The notes: generated by a model from the sequence alone, not told the origin. A DNA stretch of 64,000 bases from CAYZJB01 sp964478735 (GCA_964478735.1 CAYZJB010000001.1:124001-188000), one strand, 5' to 3'. Shown: positions 27,581 through 37,296, numbered from the stretch's first letter. Numbers and translations are program-made.

Positions 27581-29254
27581 ATGTTGCTGAATTACTACAC
27601 GCTGTTACGTCTCACCGATCGATGGCGGAGCCTGTTGTCCGGCGCCAAAATCATCGAGGCGTTTTCTCAGGTCAAGGACATGTTACACGTCGGTTTCGTC
27701 ACACCGGCACGTCAATCGTTTTATCTGGAGGTGTGTCTTGAAGCGCATCGGCCGTATGTGGCGCTCCGGACACAGCAGTCCCGAAAGGGCCGGAATTCCG
27801 TCGATCTGTTCCCCGGACTGATCGGACAGCGCATCACGGGATTCAACATCGGCGGTTTCGACCGCCAAATCGTCATGCGACTGGACTCCCAGGAAACGCT
27901 GTATCTAAGACTCTACGGTACGATGAATGTCTTTTTAGTTGCTCCGGGCGAACAGATTAAAGATGCCTTCAAAGAGTCTAAACGCCTGACCGATTCGGTA
28001 CTCGAGTCGTCTCCGCGTGACCTGTCATGGGATGAGGAGGCATCATTCGTCAGACGATTTCCGACGTCGTCGGCATTCGAAACGGCCCTTCACGAAGGCC
28101 TGGCGGGATTCAATCGTACCTTATCGTCGGAACTGGCCTGGCGCATGAAAGACGAGGTGTACGAACCCGTCCGCGCTTATCGTTCCCTGCGTGCGTTCAT
28201 TGGCGAGCTGGAATCCTCGGACCTCCGGATTTATTACCGGCACGACGAACCGTTGCTGCTGTCGCCGGCGGCATTGTCGCACCTTTCGGTGAAGTACGAC
28301 GGCATTCGCGAAGAAGTACGGGAAGACGCCAATGAAACGGTGCTCGCCTATGTTGCCGCCCGGAACGACTTTGAGATTCGGGACCGTCGCCGCCGCGACG
28401 TGGTACGATCCTGCCGCCATCGTGCCCGAAAGCAGCGGAATTTGCTCAAACGGCTCCAGTCCGAATTGACCGACAGCCTTCGGTACGAAGAGGAAGAACG
28501 GAAAGCGAGCCTTCTGACGATGAATTTCGGCGCGATCATGCGTGGAATGACGGAAATTGAACTGGCGGACGTTTATCATGACGGCAAGCGTATTCGCGTG
28601 GCCCTCGATCCGTCTCTGTCGCCGAAGGAAAACGCGGCGCGTCTCTATACACGGGCACGGAAAATGAAAAATGCGGTTGCCAACCTGCAAAAGCGCATGG
28701 GCCAGGTTGCCGCCGATACGGAGCGGCTTCAAAAAATCGAGTTGACGCTGTCGGACACCGGATCGACAGATTGGAAAGAAGTGGACCGGCGGTACGAAGA
28801 GTTTCAAAAACTCGGATGGCTGCAAGCAGAAGCGAAGGACGACAAGCCGTCCTCCAGGCCGCCGTTCCGTGAATTTCGCGTCAACGGTAACTGGCGCGTC
28901 TTTGTCGGACAAAACGATGAAAAAAACGATCAGCTGACGTTTCAATTTGCCCACAAAAACGATCTCTGGTTCCACGCTCGCGGCGTACCGGGTTCTCACG
29001 TCCTCCTGAAACGTGATGGCCGTAAAGACAATCCGTCGAAACGCGCCCTCGAAGAAGCCGCCGCCATCGCCGCTTTCTATTCCAAATCGCGGACCGGCTC
29101 GATGGTTCCCGTGATCATGACGGAGCGCAAGTACGTCAGAAAAAGAAAAGGACTGCGGCCGGGGCAGGTGATCGTCGACAGGGAAGACGTTCTCGTCGTC
29201 GATCCCATGGAACCCGCCCCGCTTGCCGCCGATCCATCCGACGGATCGGAATAA
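27581..29254 (+). CDS. rqcH: NFACT-family protein, RqcH-like ribosome quality control factor
   Basis: 557 residues. NFACT-N occupies about 1-200 and keeps the Asp-Arg pair (D94-R95 in GGFDRQIVMRL) used for tRNA handling by RqcH. A coiled-coil middle region (about 265-400) follows, then NFACT-R (about 425-535) with DLWFHARGVPGSHV and the basic ERKYVRKRKGLRPGQV. RqcH binds split 50S subunits carrying stalled peptidyl-tRNA and adds C-terminal alanine tails. It is the first plus-strand gene after the accessory stretch; no obvious operon partner. Confidence 0.85.
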   Translation: MLLNYYTLLRLTDRWRSLLSGAKIIEAFSQVKDMLHVGFVTPARQSFYLEVCLEAHRPYVALRTQQSRKGRNSVDLFPGLIGQRITGFNIGGFDRQIVMRLDSQETLYLRLYGTMNVFLVAPGEQIKDAFKESKRLTDSVLESSPRDLSWDEEASFVRRFPTSSAFETALHEGLAGFNRTLSSELAWRMKDEVYEPVRAYRSLRAFIGELESSDLRIYYRHDEPLLLSPAALSHLSVKYDGIREEVREDANETVLAYVAARNDFEIRDRRRRDVVRSCRHRARKQRNLLKRLQSELTDSLRYEEEERKASLLTMNFGAIMRGMTEIELADVYHDGKRIRVALDPSLSPKENAARLYTRARKMKNAVANLQKRMGQVAADTERLQKIELTLSDTGSTDWKEVDRRYEEFQKLGWLQAEAKDDKPSSRPPFREFRVNGNWRVFVGQNDEKNDQLTFQFAHKNDLWFHARGVPGSHVLLKRDGRKDNPSKRALEEAAAIAAFYSKSRTGSMVPVIMTERKYVRKRKGLRPGQVIVDREDVLVVDPMEPAPLAADPSDGSE

Positions 29255-29333
29255 GGAAACCGCGGAACCGTTTTTATCGTATGCGGTGAATCGCGTACGA
29301 CCGCCGCAATTGAAAAGCAGGTGAAAGTTCAGT

Positions 29334-29834
29334 ATGTTATCCGCAATCGAGGAATTTCAAGTGCCATTGACGACATCTTCCAATCTTGCCGATCTGTTGA
29401 CGACGGCGACGGTGTCTCTCTCATTGAGAGGGAAGACCAAACAGGAGACGATCGACGAATTGCTCGGCCTGCTCGACCGGGCGGGACAGATTCACGATCT
29501 GGCGGCCGCGCGTCGTGCCGTTATTGAACGAGAAAAAAAGCTCAGTACGGGCCTCGGCCGGGGCATCGCCGTTCCGCACGGAAAGACGACCGGTGTGGAA
29601 CGGCTCGTCGGCGCCTTCGGCATTCACCGCGAGGGCGTGTGGTTTGACGCCGCGGACGGCAAACCGTGTAGTCTTTTTTTTCTGATCCTGTCGCCCGTCA
29701 CCGTGTCGGGTCCGCACGTCAAGGCGCTGGCCGACATCGCCAAACATTTGCGAAAAGCGCCGATCCGCGAACAATTGATGAAAGCGGAAACGGCGGAAAC
29801 CGTCTTGAACATCTTTACGACAAAGGAATTATAG
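29334..29834 (+). CDS. PTS EIIA (Ntr/fructose-type) domain protein
   Basis: 166 residues. The EIIA signature is GRGIAVPHGKT with phospho-acceptor His82, preceded by TKQETIDELLGLL and followed by GVWFDAADGKPCSLFFLILS. ATG 29334 has AGCAGGTGA upstream. With no EIIB/EIIC genes nearby it is more likely a regulatory PTS-Ntr-type phosphorelay protein than a sugar transporter part. It overlaps the next gene by 1 nt. Confidence 0.85.
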   Translation: MLSAIEEFQVPLTTSSNLADLLTTATVSLSLRGKTKQETIDELLGLLDRAGQIHDLAAARRAVIEREKKLSTGLGRGIAVPHGKTTGVERLVGAFGIHREGVWFDAADGKPCSLFFLILSPVTVSGPHVKALADIAKHLRKAPIREQLMKAETAETVLNIFTTKEL

Positions 29835-31090
29835 TGCGCCGTATTCTGCTCGCGCTCGTTTGCATCGGATCCGTACATGCTGCGGGTGAGAAGTTTCTGA
29901 TCCCGATGGACCTGAAACAGACCGATCACCTCAAAGCGTACGGGATCGCCTATCACGCCCTGACGCTGGGGATCAACGTCGAGTGGCTGCTCAACTATCG
30001 CGGCGGTTCGTTTATGATGGCGCCGTCGGAGGAAATGCGTTCGTTGTGCCTGGTGCGCGGCGTCACGTTGGAAATGGCGGCGGCCGGCCAGGTGGCGGCC
30101 ATTTATCAGGCGATCGAAGAGAACAACATGGAATCCATGTTGCTGGAGAAAGCGCCCAAAGTCGCCGTCTACACTCCGCCCGACAAAAAGCCATGGGACG
30201 ATGCCGTGACGATGGCGCTGGAATATGCGGAGGTTCCGTACGACAAGGTCTTCGATCTCGAAGTGCTGCAGGGGAAACTCGACGAATACGACTGGCTGCA
30301 CCTGCATCACGAAGATTTTACCGGACAGTATGGTAAATTTTATGGAAACTACGGACGCGCGGCGTGGTACATCCAGCAGCAGATGGAGTACGAGGCTTTT
30401 GCCAGACAGATGGGCTATTCGAAAGTGTCGACGGAAAAACTGGCCGTCGTCCGACGGATGCGCGAGTACATCGCCAAGGGCGGTTTTCTTTTTGCCATGT
30501 GCGGCGCCACGGACAGCTTCGATCTTGCCGTGGCGGCCCAGAACACGGATATCTGCGACGTCATGTACGACGGCGATGCGGCCGACCCGAAGGCGAATGC
30601 CAAACTCGATTACGCCTCCACCCTCGCCTTTACCGGTTTTCGCATCGAGATGAATCCCTACGTGTATGAGTTCTCCGACATCGATTATCCGCCGAGCAAC
30701 AATCCGTTATTGCGATCCCCGGAGGAAGATTACTTTGCGCTGTTCGAATTTTCCGCCAAATACGATCCCGTACCGACCATGTTGACGCAAAATCACGTGT
30801 CGCTGGTCAAAGGATTCATGGGCCAGACGACCGGCTTCCGAAAAACATTGATCAAGGACAACGTGATCATCCTGGCGGAAGATGCGTCGATGGGAACGGC
30901 CAAGTACATTCACGGCAATTTCGGCAAGGGCACGTTCACGTTTTACGGCGGACACGATCCCGAAGACTACGCGCATCAAGTGGGGGAACAGCCGACGGAT
31001 CTGTCCCTGCATAAAAATTCTCCCGGCTATCGCCTGATTTTGAACAACATTCTATTCCCGGCGGCGAAAAAACGTCCGCAAAAAACCTGA
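29834..31090 (+). CDS. Exported protein of the family often labelled 'asparagine synthetase B'
   Basis: 418 residues from GTG 29834 (1-nt overlap with the EIIA stop). A signal peptide (MRRILLALVCIGSVHA) predicts export. Conserved-looking blocks include FLIPMDLKQTDHLKAYGIAY, NVEWLLNYRGGSFM, DWLHLHHEDFTGQYGKFYGN, GGFLFAMCGATDSFDLAVAA and TFTFYGGHDPEDYAHQVG. From memory this family is common in FCB bacteria under the label asparagine synthetase B, but I see no glutaminase Cys1 or ATP-pyrophosphatase motif and it is exported, so that name is doubtful. The middle resembles a glutamine-amidotransferase-like Rossmann fold. Function unknown. Confidence 0.6.
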   Translation: MRRILLALVCIGSVHAAGEKFLIPMDLKQTDHLKAYGIAYHALTLGINVEWLLNYRGGSFMMAPSEEMRSLCLVRGVTLEMAAAGQVAAIYQAIEENNMESMLLEKAPKVAVYTPPDKKPWDDAVTMALEYAEVPYDKVFDLEVLQGKLDEYDWLHLHHEDFTGQYGKFYGNYGRAAWYIQQQMEYEAFARQMGYSKVSTEKLAVVRRMREYIAKGGFLFAMCGATDSFDLAVAAQNTDICDVMYDGDAADPKANAKLDYASTLAFTGFRIEMNPYVYEFSDIDYPPSNNPLLRSPEEDYFALFEFSAKYDPVPTMLTQNHVSLVKGFMGQTTGFRKTLIKDNVIILAEDASMGTAKYIHGNFGKGTFTFYGGHDPEDYAHQVGEQPTDLSLHKNSPGYRLILNNILFPAAKKRPQKT

Positions 31091-31094
31091 CGCA

Positions 31095-32447
31095 TTGAAG
31101 AATCCGGTTTTTCTCATCGTCGGCGGCGTGGCGGCCGGTCCGGCGGCCGCGGCCAAACTGAAACGCCTGTTGCCCGACAGCGACGTGACGCTATTCGAAC
31201 AGGGAGAGCACATTTCCTATGGCACCTGTTCCATGCCGTATTATCTCGGCGGCTCGATCGCTCATGCGGACGACCTCGTGGTCTATACCCCGGAGGCGTT
31301 CGAAAAAGACAAAGGGTGTCGTGTACTGACTCGCCATCGCGTCACGGAAATCGTTCCGCTCCGCCGACGTATCCGCGTCACCGACCTGACCAACGGCGAA
31401 GAAAAAGAATTTCGCTATGACCGGCTGCTGATGGCGACGGGCGCGTCGGTGGCTCTTCCGGATCCGACGTGGCTGCAACACCGTAACGTGTTTTCCCTAA
31501 AATCCCTGAGTGACGCAAAATCGATCGATGCGTTCGTGTCCGACCGGTCTCCACACCGGGTCGTGATCATCGGCGGCGGGTTCATCGGCATGGAGTTGTC
31601 GGAAGCGATGAAGGCAAAGGGTCTGGATGTTACCGTCGTGCATCGTGCCGATTTGCCGGTCAACAACCTCGAGTCGGAGATTCAAACGATCGTCTTGGAC
31701 GAAATCGGTCGCCACGGCGTACGGTTTATCGGCGGCGCCAACATTGAAAAGCTGGAAACAGAAAACGATTGCGTGACGGCGGTGGCCACGTCGAAAGGTC
31801 GGTTCGACTGCGACTTGGCGCTTGTGGCGACCGGATTTGAACCCAACACGTCCCTGGCCCGTGCGGCAAAAATCCGGTGCGGTTCACGCGGCGGCATTCT
31901 CGTCGACGCACGGATGCGGACAAACGTAGAACATATTTTTGCGGCCGGCGCCTGCACGGAAATCAAACACCTGATTTCCAACCGATATGTCTTTCACCCG
32001 CTGGCCCAGACGTCCAATCAAATGGGGCGAGTCGCAGCGATCAATATGGCCGGCGGGATGGCGGAGTTTCCGGGTATCGTTGCTGCATCGGCCGTCAAAG
32101 TATTCGATCTCGAAATTGCGTCGGCCGGTTGTACGTTGGCCCAGGCCCGCGAAGCGGGATTCGACGCTTCGGCGCATGTCGTAACGACCCGGTCGCGCGG
32201 ACGTCACTATCCCGGGGCGAAGCCGATTTTTGCCAAACTGATTTACGACCATCGCACGCGACGTTTACTCGGCGGACACCTGGCGGGTGAAGAAGGGGCC
32301 GCGCTTCGAATCAATACCATCGCCGCCGCGCTGGTCGGCCGGTTGACGCTGGACGACTTCGATCGCCTCGATCTGATGTATACGCCTCCGTTCGCGCCCA
32401 TGTGGGACCCGATCACGCTCGCGGCGCGCCGCCCTCGAAGCGATTGA
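31095..32447 (+). CDS. CoA-disulfide reductase / NADH oxidase-type flavoprotein
   Basis: 450 residues with a probable TTG start. The FAD-binding IVGGVAAGPAAAAKL, the redox-cysteine region SYGTCSMPYYLGG (single Cys as in CoA-disulfide reductases and NADH peroxidases), the NAD(P)-binding VVIIGGGFIGMELSEAM, the second FAD motif FAAGACTE, and a C-terminal dimerisation domain (KLIYDHRTRRLLGGHLAGEE) are all present. It reduces a low-molecular-weight disulfide, persulfide or peroxide with NAD(P)H. It has no rhodanese fusion. It sits 4 nt after the exported protein gene. Confidence 0.85.
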   Translation: MKNPVFLIVGGVAAGPAAAAKLKRLLPDSDVTLFEQGEHISYGTCSMPYYLGGSIAHADDLVVYTPEAFEKDKGCRVLTRHRVTEIVPLRRRIRVTDLTNGEEKEFRYDRLLMATGASVALPDPTWLQHRNVFSLKSLSDAKSIDAFVSDRSPHRVVIIGGGFIGMELSEAMKAKGLDVTVVHRADLPVNNLESEIQTIVLDEIGRHGVRFIGGANIEKLETENDCVTAVATSKGRFDCDLALVATGFEPNTSLARAAKIRCGSRGGILVDARMRTNVEHIFAAGACTEIKHLISNRYVFHPLAQTSNQMGRVAAINMAGGMAEFPGIVAASAVKVFDLEIASAGCTLAQAREAGFDASAHVVTTRSRGRHYPGAKPIFAKLIYDHRTRRLLGGHLAGEEGAALRINTIAAALVGRLTLDDFDRLDLMYTPPFAPMWDPITLAARRPRSD

Positions 32448-32455
32448 TCCCGCCG

Positions 32456-32474
32456 TTTTCGCGATTCGCGAAAA
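32456..32474. repeat. Hairpin between flavoprotein and ppa genes
   Basis: TTTTCGCG-att-CGCGAAAA gives 8-bp perfect arms with a 3-nt loop, followed by an A run on the plus strand. It would act as a terminator only for minus-strand transcripts; otherwise it is a plain hairpin. Confidence 0.4.
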
Positions 32475-32533
32475 AAATATTTTTAACGATTGAAACTTGG
32501 AATTTAGATGCCTTTTTCTCATTTTGCGCGCGC

Positions 32534-33058
32534 ATGGACCTCAAACGACTCCCGATCGGATCCGACTTTCCCAGCGTCGTGTATGCCGTGATTGAAATTC
32601 CGGGGGGCAGCCGAAACAAGTACGAGTACGATCCGGATTTACATGTTTTCCGTCTTGATCGCGTCCTATACTCCGCCGTGCATTATCCGACGGCCTACGG
32701 ATTTATTCCCAGTACATTGTACGACGACGGCGATCCGCTCGACATCATGGTCCTTGTCAGCCAACCCCTGCACATCGGTATTGTGGTGGAATCGCGGCCG
32801 GTCGGCCTGTTGCGCATGAAGGACGACAAAGGCGCCGACGACAAAATCCTGTCGGTGGCGGTTCACGACGAGCATTACCGGGACGTACGAAACGTCGACC
32901 AACTGCCGCATCATCTATTGACGGAGATCGAACATTTTTTTACGACCTACAAACACCTGGAAGGCAAAGACGTTCGTAGTTTCGGATGGGAACCGGCGGA
33001 GTTTGCCAGGGCAGCGATTCAAACCGCGCATGGAAAATACAGAGAGACCGCCAAGTGA
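32534..33058 (+). CDS. ppa: Inorganic pyrophosphatase (family I)
   Basis: 174 residues from ATG 32534, which gives the usual family length; a longer upstream frame reads through the hairpin region and is unlikely. Active-site blocks are VVYAVIEIPGGSRNKYEYD, HYPTAYGFIPSTLYDDGDPLD with the metal-binding aspartates, and DDKILSVAVHD. It hydrolyses pyrophosphate from biosynthetic reactions in the cytoplasm. It overlaps the NUDIX gene by 4 nt. Confidence 0.95.
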   Translation: MDLKRLPIGSDFPSVVYAVIEIPGGSRNKYEYDPDLHVFRLDRVLYSAVHYPTAYGFIPSTLYDDGDPLDIMVLVSQPLHIGIVVESRPVGLLRMKDDKGADDKILSVAVHDEHYRDVRNVDQLPHHLLTEIEHFFTTYKHLEGKDVRSFGWEPAEFARAAIQTAHGKYRETAK

Positions 33059-33474
33059 ACCGCACGCATCGGCTCGCCGTCAGTGCGTTTGTCATTTGCG
33101 GTGAACATTTTTTATTGCTCAAACGGCAGCATCCGCCGTATCTGTGGGCGCCGCCGGCGGGACGGTTAAACGAAGACGAACACCCGGACGCGGGCATCGT
33201 TCGTGAAATCATGGAAGAAACGGGTCTGACGGTGCAACTGCTCGGCCCTTTCGATATCTGGCACGGCGATTTCGGCCGGGGGCTCTATGTCTCGATCGAT
33301 TACCTCGCGACGACGGATTCGCGCCACGTACGCTTGTCCGACGAACATGTGGACTTTCGGTGGTCGACGCTCGACGAATTGAGAAAAGGAAATCCTCCGC
33401 TGGGAGAACGGGAGCCCGCTTTCAAACTTTCGGATTTTGAAAAAGCCTGGCGTGTTTATTCGCGACTCTTTTAG
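33055..33474 (+). CDS. NUDIX hydrolase
   Basis: 139 residues from GTG 33055 (GTGA overlap with the ppa stop). The Nudix box is complete, running from GRLNEDEHPDAG to REIMEETGL with G-x5-E-x7-R-E-x2-E-E-x-G-L spacing. It hydrolyses a nucleoside-diphosphate-linked compound; the substrate cannot be told. Coupling with ppa suggests that released pyrophosphate or nucleotides are handled together. Confidence 0.9.
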   Translation: MNRTHRLAVSAFVICGEHFLLLKRQHPPYLWAPPAGRLNEDEHPDAGIVREIMEETGLTVQLLGPFDIWHGDFGRGLYVSIDYLATTDSRHVRLSDEHVDFRWSTLDELRKGNPPLGEREPAFKLSDFEKAWRVYSRLF

Positions 33475-33483
33475 GATAAAAAC

Positions 33484-35037
33484 ATGACCCATTCGGAAAC
33501 CATCGTTATTCTCGATTTTGGCTCGCAGTTTACCCAGCTCATCGCGCGGCGCATCCGTGAATTGAACGTTTATTGTGAAATCCATCCGTTCTCGATCTCC
33601 GTCGAAAAACTTCAAAGCCTGAACCCGCGAGGCATCGTTTTGTCCGGGGGACCCAGCAGCGTGTACGATCCGCAAGCTCCGATATCGGACAAAGCGGTGT
33701 TCGACCTACACTTGCCCGTTCTGGGTGTGTGCTACGGGTTACAATTGATGGCGTATCACCTCGGGGGAGCCGTCGACCGGGCCGCCCATCGCGAATACGG
33801 CCGTGCGGAGGTCGACGTGAAGTCGTTTGACGATCTTTTCAAAAAGTTTCCGAAATCGACGATGGTCTGGCAGAGCCACGGGGATCGACTGGAGAAAATT
33901 CCGGAAGGGTTCGAAATCATCGCGTCCACCTCCAACGCGCCGATCACCGCCATGCGCAACCGGGAACGGCGGTTGTGGGGCGTCCAGTTCCATCCCGAAG
34001 TCGCGCACACGCCGCTCGGAAAAAACCTGCTGAAGAATTTTGTCATCGACATCTGCGGGTGTACCGGTTCATGGACCGCATCATCGTTTGTTCGCGATTC
34101 CGTGGCCGACGTCCGGAAAGCCGTCGGTGACGGTCACGTCATCTGCGCGCTGTCGGGCGGCGTCGATTCCTCGGTCGTCGCGATGCTTCTACACGAAGCG
34201 ATCCCGGAGCAGTTCACCGCCATTTTTGTCGACAACGGACTGTTGCGTAAAAACGAGCGCGCGCAGGTCGAGGCGGCGTTCCGGTCGACGTTTGAACGGC
34301 ACCTCATCGTCGCCGATGCGTCCGATCTTTTCCTCGGCCGCTTGAAAGGCGTGGAGGACCCGGAACAAAAGCGGAAGATCATCGGCAATACGTTCATCGA
34401 CGTTTTCGAAAAAGAAGTGGCCGGGTTGAAAACAAAAGTCGGGCACGTCGATTTTCTCGCCCAGGGAACGCTGTACCCGGACGTCATCGAAAGCGTGTCG
34501 GTCAAGGGACCGTCGTCGACTATCAAGACGCACCACAACGTCGGCGGGCTGCCGGAAAAAATGCGGCTCAAACTCATCGAACCGTTGCGGGAGTTGTTCA
34601 AAGACGAAGTCCGTGCGGTGGGCCGGGAACTGGGTTTACCGGAGGATCTGCTCATGCGCCATCCCTTTCCCGGCCCGGGCCTGGCCGTGCGGGTTCTGGG
34701 AGAAATTACGCGCGACCGATGCGACGTGCTGCGGGAAGCGGACGCGATCTTCATCGACGAACTCAAATCGTCGGGCGAATACCGAAACGTCTGGCAAGCA
34801 TTTGCCGTACTGCTGCCCGTCAAGTCCGTCGGCGTGATGGGCGATGCACGTACGTATCAGAACGCGGTCGCGCTGCGCGCCGTGACGAGCCAGGACGGAA
34901 TGACCGCCGACTGGGCCCATCTTCCGTACGATTTTCTGGCCCGCGTCTCCAACCGCATCATCAACGAGGTACGCGGCATCAATCGCGTCGTCTATGACAT
35001 CAGCTCCAAACCCCCGGCCACGATCGAGTGGGAGTGA
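33484..35037 (+). CDS. guaA: GMP synthase (glutamine-hydrolysing)
   Basis: 517 residues, full length. The class I amidotransferase domain (about 1-195) has the nucleophile loop GVCYGLQLMAYHLGG and the His/Glu pair in FHPEVAHT. The ATP-pyrophosphatase domain begins with the P-loop ALSGGVDSSVVA. The dimerisation domain ends KPPATIEWE. It converts XMP to GMP with glutamine and ATP. The start has ATAAAAAC upstream, 9 nt after the NUDIX gene. Confidence 0.97.
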   Translation: MTHSETIVILDFGSQFTQLIARRIRELNVYCEIHPFSISVEKLQSLNPRGIVLSGGPSSVYDPQAPISDKAVFDLHLPVLGVCYGLQLMAYHLGGAVDRAAHREYGRAEVDVKSFDDLFKKFPKSTMVWQSHGDRLEKIPEGFEIIASTSNAPITAMRNRERRLWGVQFHPEVAHTPLGKNLLKNFVIDICGCTGSWTASSFVRDSVADVRKAVGDGHVICALSGGVDSSVVAMLLHEAIPEQFTAIFVDNGLLRKNERAQVEAAFRSTFERHLIVADASDLFLGRLKGVEDPEQKRKIIGNTFIDVFEKEVAGLKTKVGHVDFLAQGTLYPDVIESVSVKGPSSTIKTHHNVGGLPEKMRLKLIEPLRELFKDEVRAVGRELGLPEDLLMRHPFPGPGLAVRVLGEITRDRCDVLREADAIFIDELKSSGEYRNVWQAFAVLLPVKSVGVMGDARTYQNAVALRAVTSQDGMTADWAHLPYDFLARVSNRIINEVRGINRVVYDISSKPPATIEWE

Positions 35038-36244
35038 GCCCTTTGCATCGCTCTTTCGACAACGGCTGAAATCGTTACCGCCCGTCAATCCTCCGCAATG
35101 CCATACGCCGCAGGGTAAGCGATGTTCGTTGTGCCCGGCCATCGCGGCCGACTATCATGCGGAACTATCCGCGAAAAATGATGCCTTTCGTGAATTTTGG
35201 AAGGGGCGCCGTTTGAGCGGCGAGGTACGTCCGATCGTGGCTTCGTCGAAGCCGAGGCGGTACCGGACGGTCAGCAAGCGGCGCGTTTTCGAGCGCGGAC
35301 AGGCGCTCCTGGGTCTGACGGATTTTACCGGTACGCGCCGGATGCAGCCGTTGAACGTACAGGACTGTCCGATCGAGCCGGAGGAACATAATGACATTTA
35401 CCGCACAGCGCAGGGCATTTTGTTCCGCTCGCGAGCACTGGTGTCCGCGTTGAATTACGTCGTCGTCAAAGGAAGTTACGACGATCTGACGGTGATCCTC
35501 AGCGTACACCGTAACGATTCACGCGTTCGCGCCGCGTGTAATCTCATGTCCAAAGAACTGACGCGGAAATTTCCCATGATACGGTCGGTCTTTGCCGTAC
35601 AGGACGAGGCCACGTCGTATTATCTTTCCGACAAAGCGGAACGGCTTACACGACTGTACGGACGCAAAGACATCGAGACGACGATTGGAGCGTTGACGTT
35701 TCGGCATTCGCCGTTATCGTTTTCACAGACCAATCATTCCGTGTTGCCGGCGTTCGTCGCCGAGATCGCGCGGTTGATCGATCCGCAGCCATCGGACCGG
35801 ATATGGGACCTGTATTGTGGCTGGGGATTACTTGGACTCTCACTGGCTTCGGCAGTCGCATCGGTGGCCGGGATGGACGTATCGGCGCCGTCCATCGAAT
35901 CGGCCCGGTTGACGGCACGTGGGCAACGTCGGAGCCGTGTCCGGTTTGTCAAAAACTCTGTCACGCCGGTTTCCCTCAACGAATTTTTTAACCGTGTCGG
36001 TCCGGCGGACAAGGTCATTCTCGATCCGCCTCGCGCCGGAACCGCGCCGGGCGTGATCGAATATCTGGCGATGAAAAAGCCGAAATCTGTCGTTCACGTC
36101 TTTTGCAACGTCGAAACGATGCCGGACGAGCTCGCGTTATGGAACCATCGGGGGTATGCAATTCAAGAGGCCGTACCCGTCGACATGTTTCCCGCGACGG
36201 AACATCTGGAAGTCGTGGTGTTGTTGAAAGGAAAAAGCGGCTGA
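34994..36244 (+). CDS. RlmC/RlmD/TrmA-like RNA (uracil-5)-methyltransferase
   Basis: 416 residues; the predicted ATG overlaps guaA by 44 nt and no later canonical start fits as well. A cysteine group near the N-terminus (CHTPQGKRCSLC, then QDCPIEP further on) resembles the [4Fe-4S] site of RlmC/RlmD-type enzymes, and there is no TRAM domain, which favours RlmC-like. The SAM motif is WDLYCGWGLLGLSLA, followed by VILDPPRAG and the catalytic cysteine in HVFCNVETM. It would methylate a 23S rRNA or tRNA uridine. Confidence 0.8.
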   Translation: MTSAPNPRPRSSGSEPFASLFRQRLKSLPPVNPPQCHTPQGKRCSLCPAIAADYHAELSAKNDAFREFWKGRRLSGEVRPIVASSKPRRYRTVSKRRVFERGQALLGLTDFTGTRRMQPLNVQDCPIEPEEHNDIYRTAQGILFRSRALVSALNYVVVKGSYDDLTVILSVHRNDSRVRAACNLMSKELTRKFPMIRSVFAVQDEATSYYLSDKAERLTRLYGRKDIETTIGALTFRHSPLSFSQTNHSVLPAFVAEIARLIDPQPSDRIWDLYCGWGLLGLSLASAVASVAGMDVSAPSIESARLTARGQRRSRVRFVKNSVTPVSLNEFFNRVGPADKVILDPPRAGTAPGVIEYLAMKKPKSVVHVFCNVETMPDELALWNHRGYAIQEAVPVDMFPATEHLEVVVLLKGKSG

Positions 36245-36249
36245 AGGGG

Positions 36250-37296
36250 TTACTTCACCAGGACCATTTTTTTAGTCTGGATGAGGCCGTTGAAGGAGAG
36301 ACGGACGAAGTAAATGCCGCTGGGGACAATCCTTCCGTCATTGTCGGCGCCTTCCCACGAGTACTGGTAAATACCGGCCTCGAGCGTCCCGGAATGAAGG
36401 TTACGCACGGCATTGCCGAGCAGGTCGTAGATCGTCAGGATGACGTCGCCCTGTTCGCGTAATTCAAATTCGATCGTCGTGCTCAGATTGAACGGATTCG
36501 GATAATTGTGCCAGAGCGTGAATGCCGAGGGGCGCTCGTCTTTTTGTTTATCCAGGAATAAATTCCGATTCCGGTCGTACGCGGGAACGATATCCTTGAA
36601 AACCGTGTCTTCGCCGACAAAGATCCGCAATCCGTCGAGATTCGCCCGGAGATAATTAGGCGTCTCACTCGTCGCAAGCGCTCCGACAAACGTGGTGGTT
36701 CCGCTGTGGAACTGCGTGACCTTTGTAAATGGAAGGGTTTTCACCGGTGTGCCGTCGACAACGAACCGCACCGAGTCCCGCATCCCGTCGCACACGACAC
36801 CGACGTGTGTCCAGCGCATGACGTCGAGCGGCTGATCCGATGAAAAAAATTCTTTTTTCCCTTCGCGCAGTTCGAGCGTCGGGACATTGTTGTCCAAATA
36901 TAGCCGATATCCGGAAATGAGGCCGTTGTCGGAATTGATGATCTCGCCGCTGGTGAACGAAGATTCCACGTAGATCCAGAAAGAAATCGTCAGCGCGACG
37001 TCCCCGTCCATTTTCAATCCCGGGGATGCGGGAAGCTTCAAAAAATTTGAGTTACCGTCGAGACGGAGGAACGGTCCACCCTGAGGACTCGTTTTTCCCA
37101 GGCGTGAAATCTGAACCGTTCGGAAAAAAGATTTTTTGATCGGAGATGCTTTGACCGTTGTCGGGTCCGCCTGATAATACACGGCGTTGTCGTTGTCCCC
37201 GAAGTTCAATTCAACGGCCAGCTGCGCCTGAACAGTGGGGGAAATCAGCGCCATGAGACAAAATGTCGATATAGATCGTAACAAAGTTACATCCAC
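36250..37296 (-). CDS. Secreted LamG-like protein with C-terminal sorting domain
   Basis: 348 residues. After a signal peptide (ending near SPTVQA) a concanavalin A-like/LamG domain spans about 30-230 (FLKLPASPGLKMDGDVALTI, SFWIYVESSFTSGE, MRWTHVGVVCDGMRDSVRFV). The final 90 residues read LWHNYPNPFNLSTTIEFELR, GDVILTIYDLLGNAVRNLHS, SGIYFVRLSF, the type IX-secretion or FlgD-like C-terminal domain seen across FCB phyla. It is probably exported to the cell surface. Convergent with the methyltransferase gene (5 nt apart). Confidence 0.88.
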   Translation of the reverse strand: MDVTLLRSISTFCLMALISPTVQAQLAVELNFGDNDNAVYYQADPTTVKASPIKKSFFRTVQISRLGKTSPQGGPFLRLDGNSNFLKLPASPGLKMDGDVALTISFWIYVESSFTSGEIINSDNGLISGYRLYLDNNVPTLELREGKKEFFSSDQPLDVMRWTHVGVVCDGMRDSVRFVVDGTPVKTLPFTKVTQFHSGTTTFVGALATSETPNYLRANLDGLRIFVGEDTVFKDIVPAYDRNRNLFLDKQKDERPSAFTLWHNYPNPFNLSTTIEFELREQGDVILTIYDLLGNAVRNLHSGTLEAGIYQYSWEGADNDGRIVPSGIYFVRLSFNGLIQTKKMVLVK

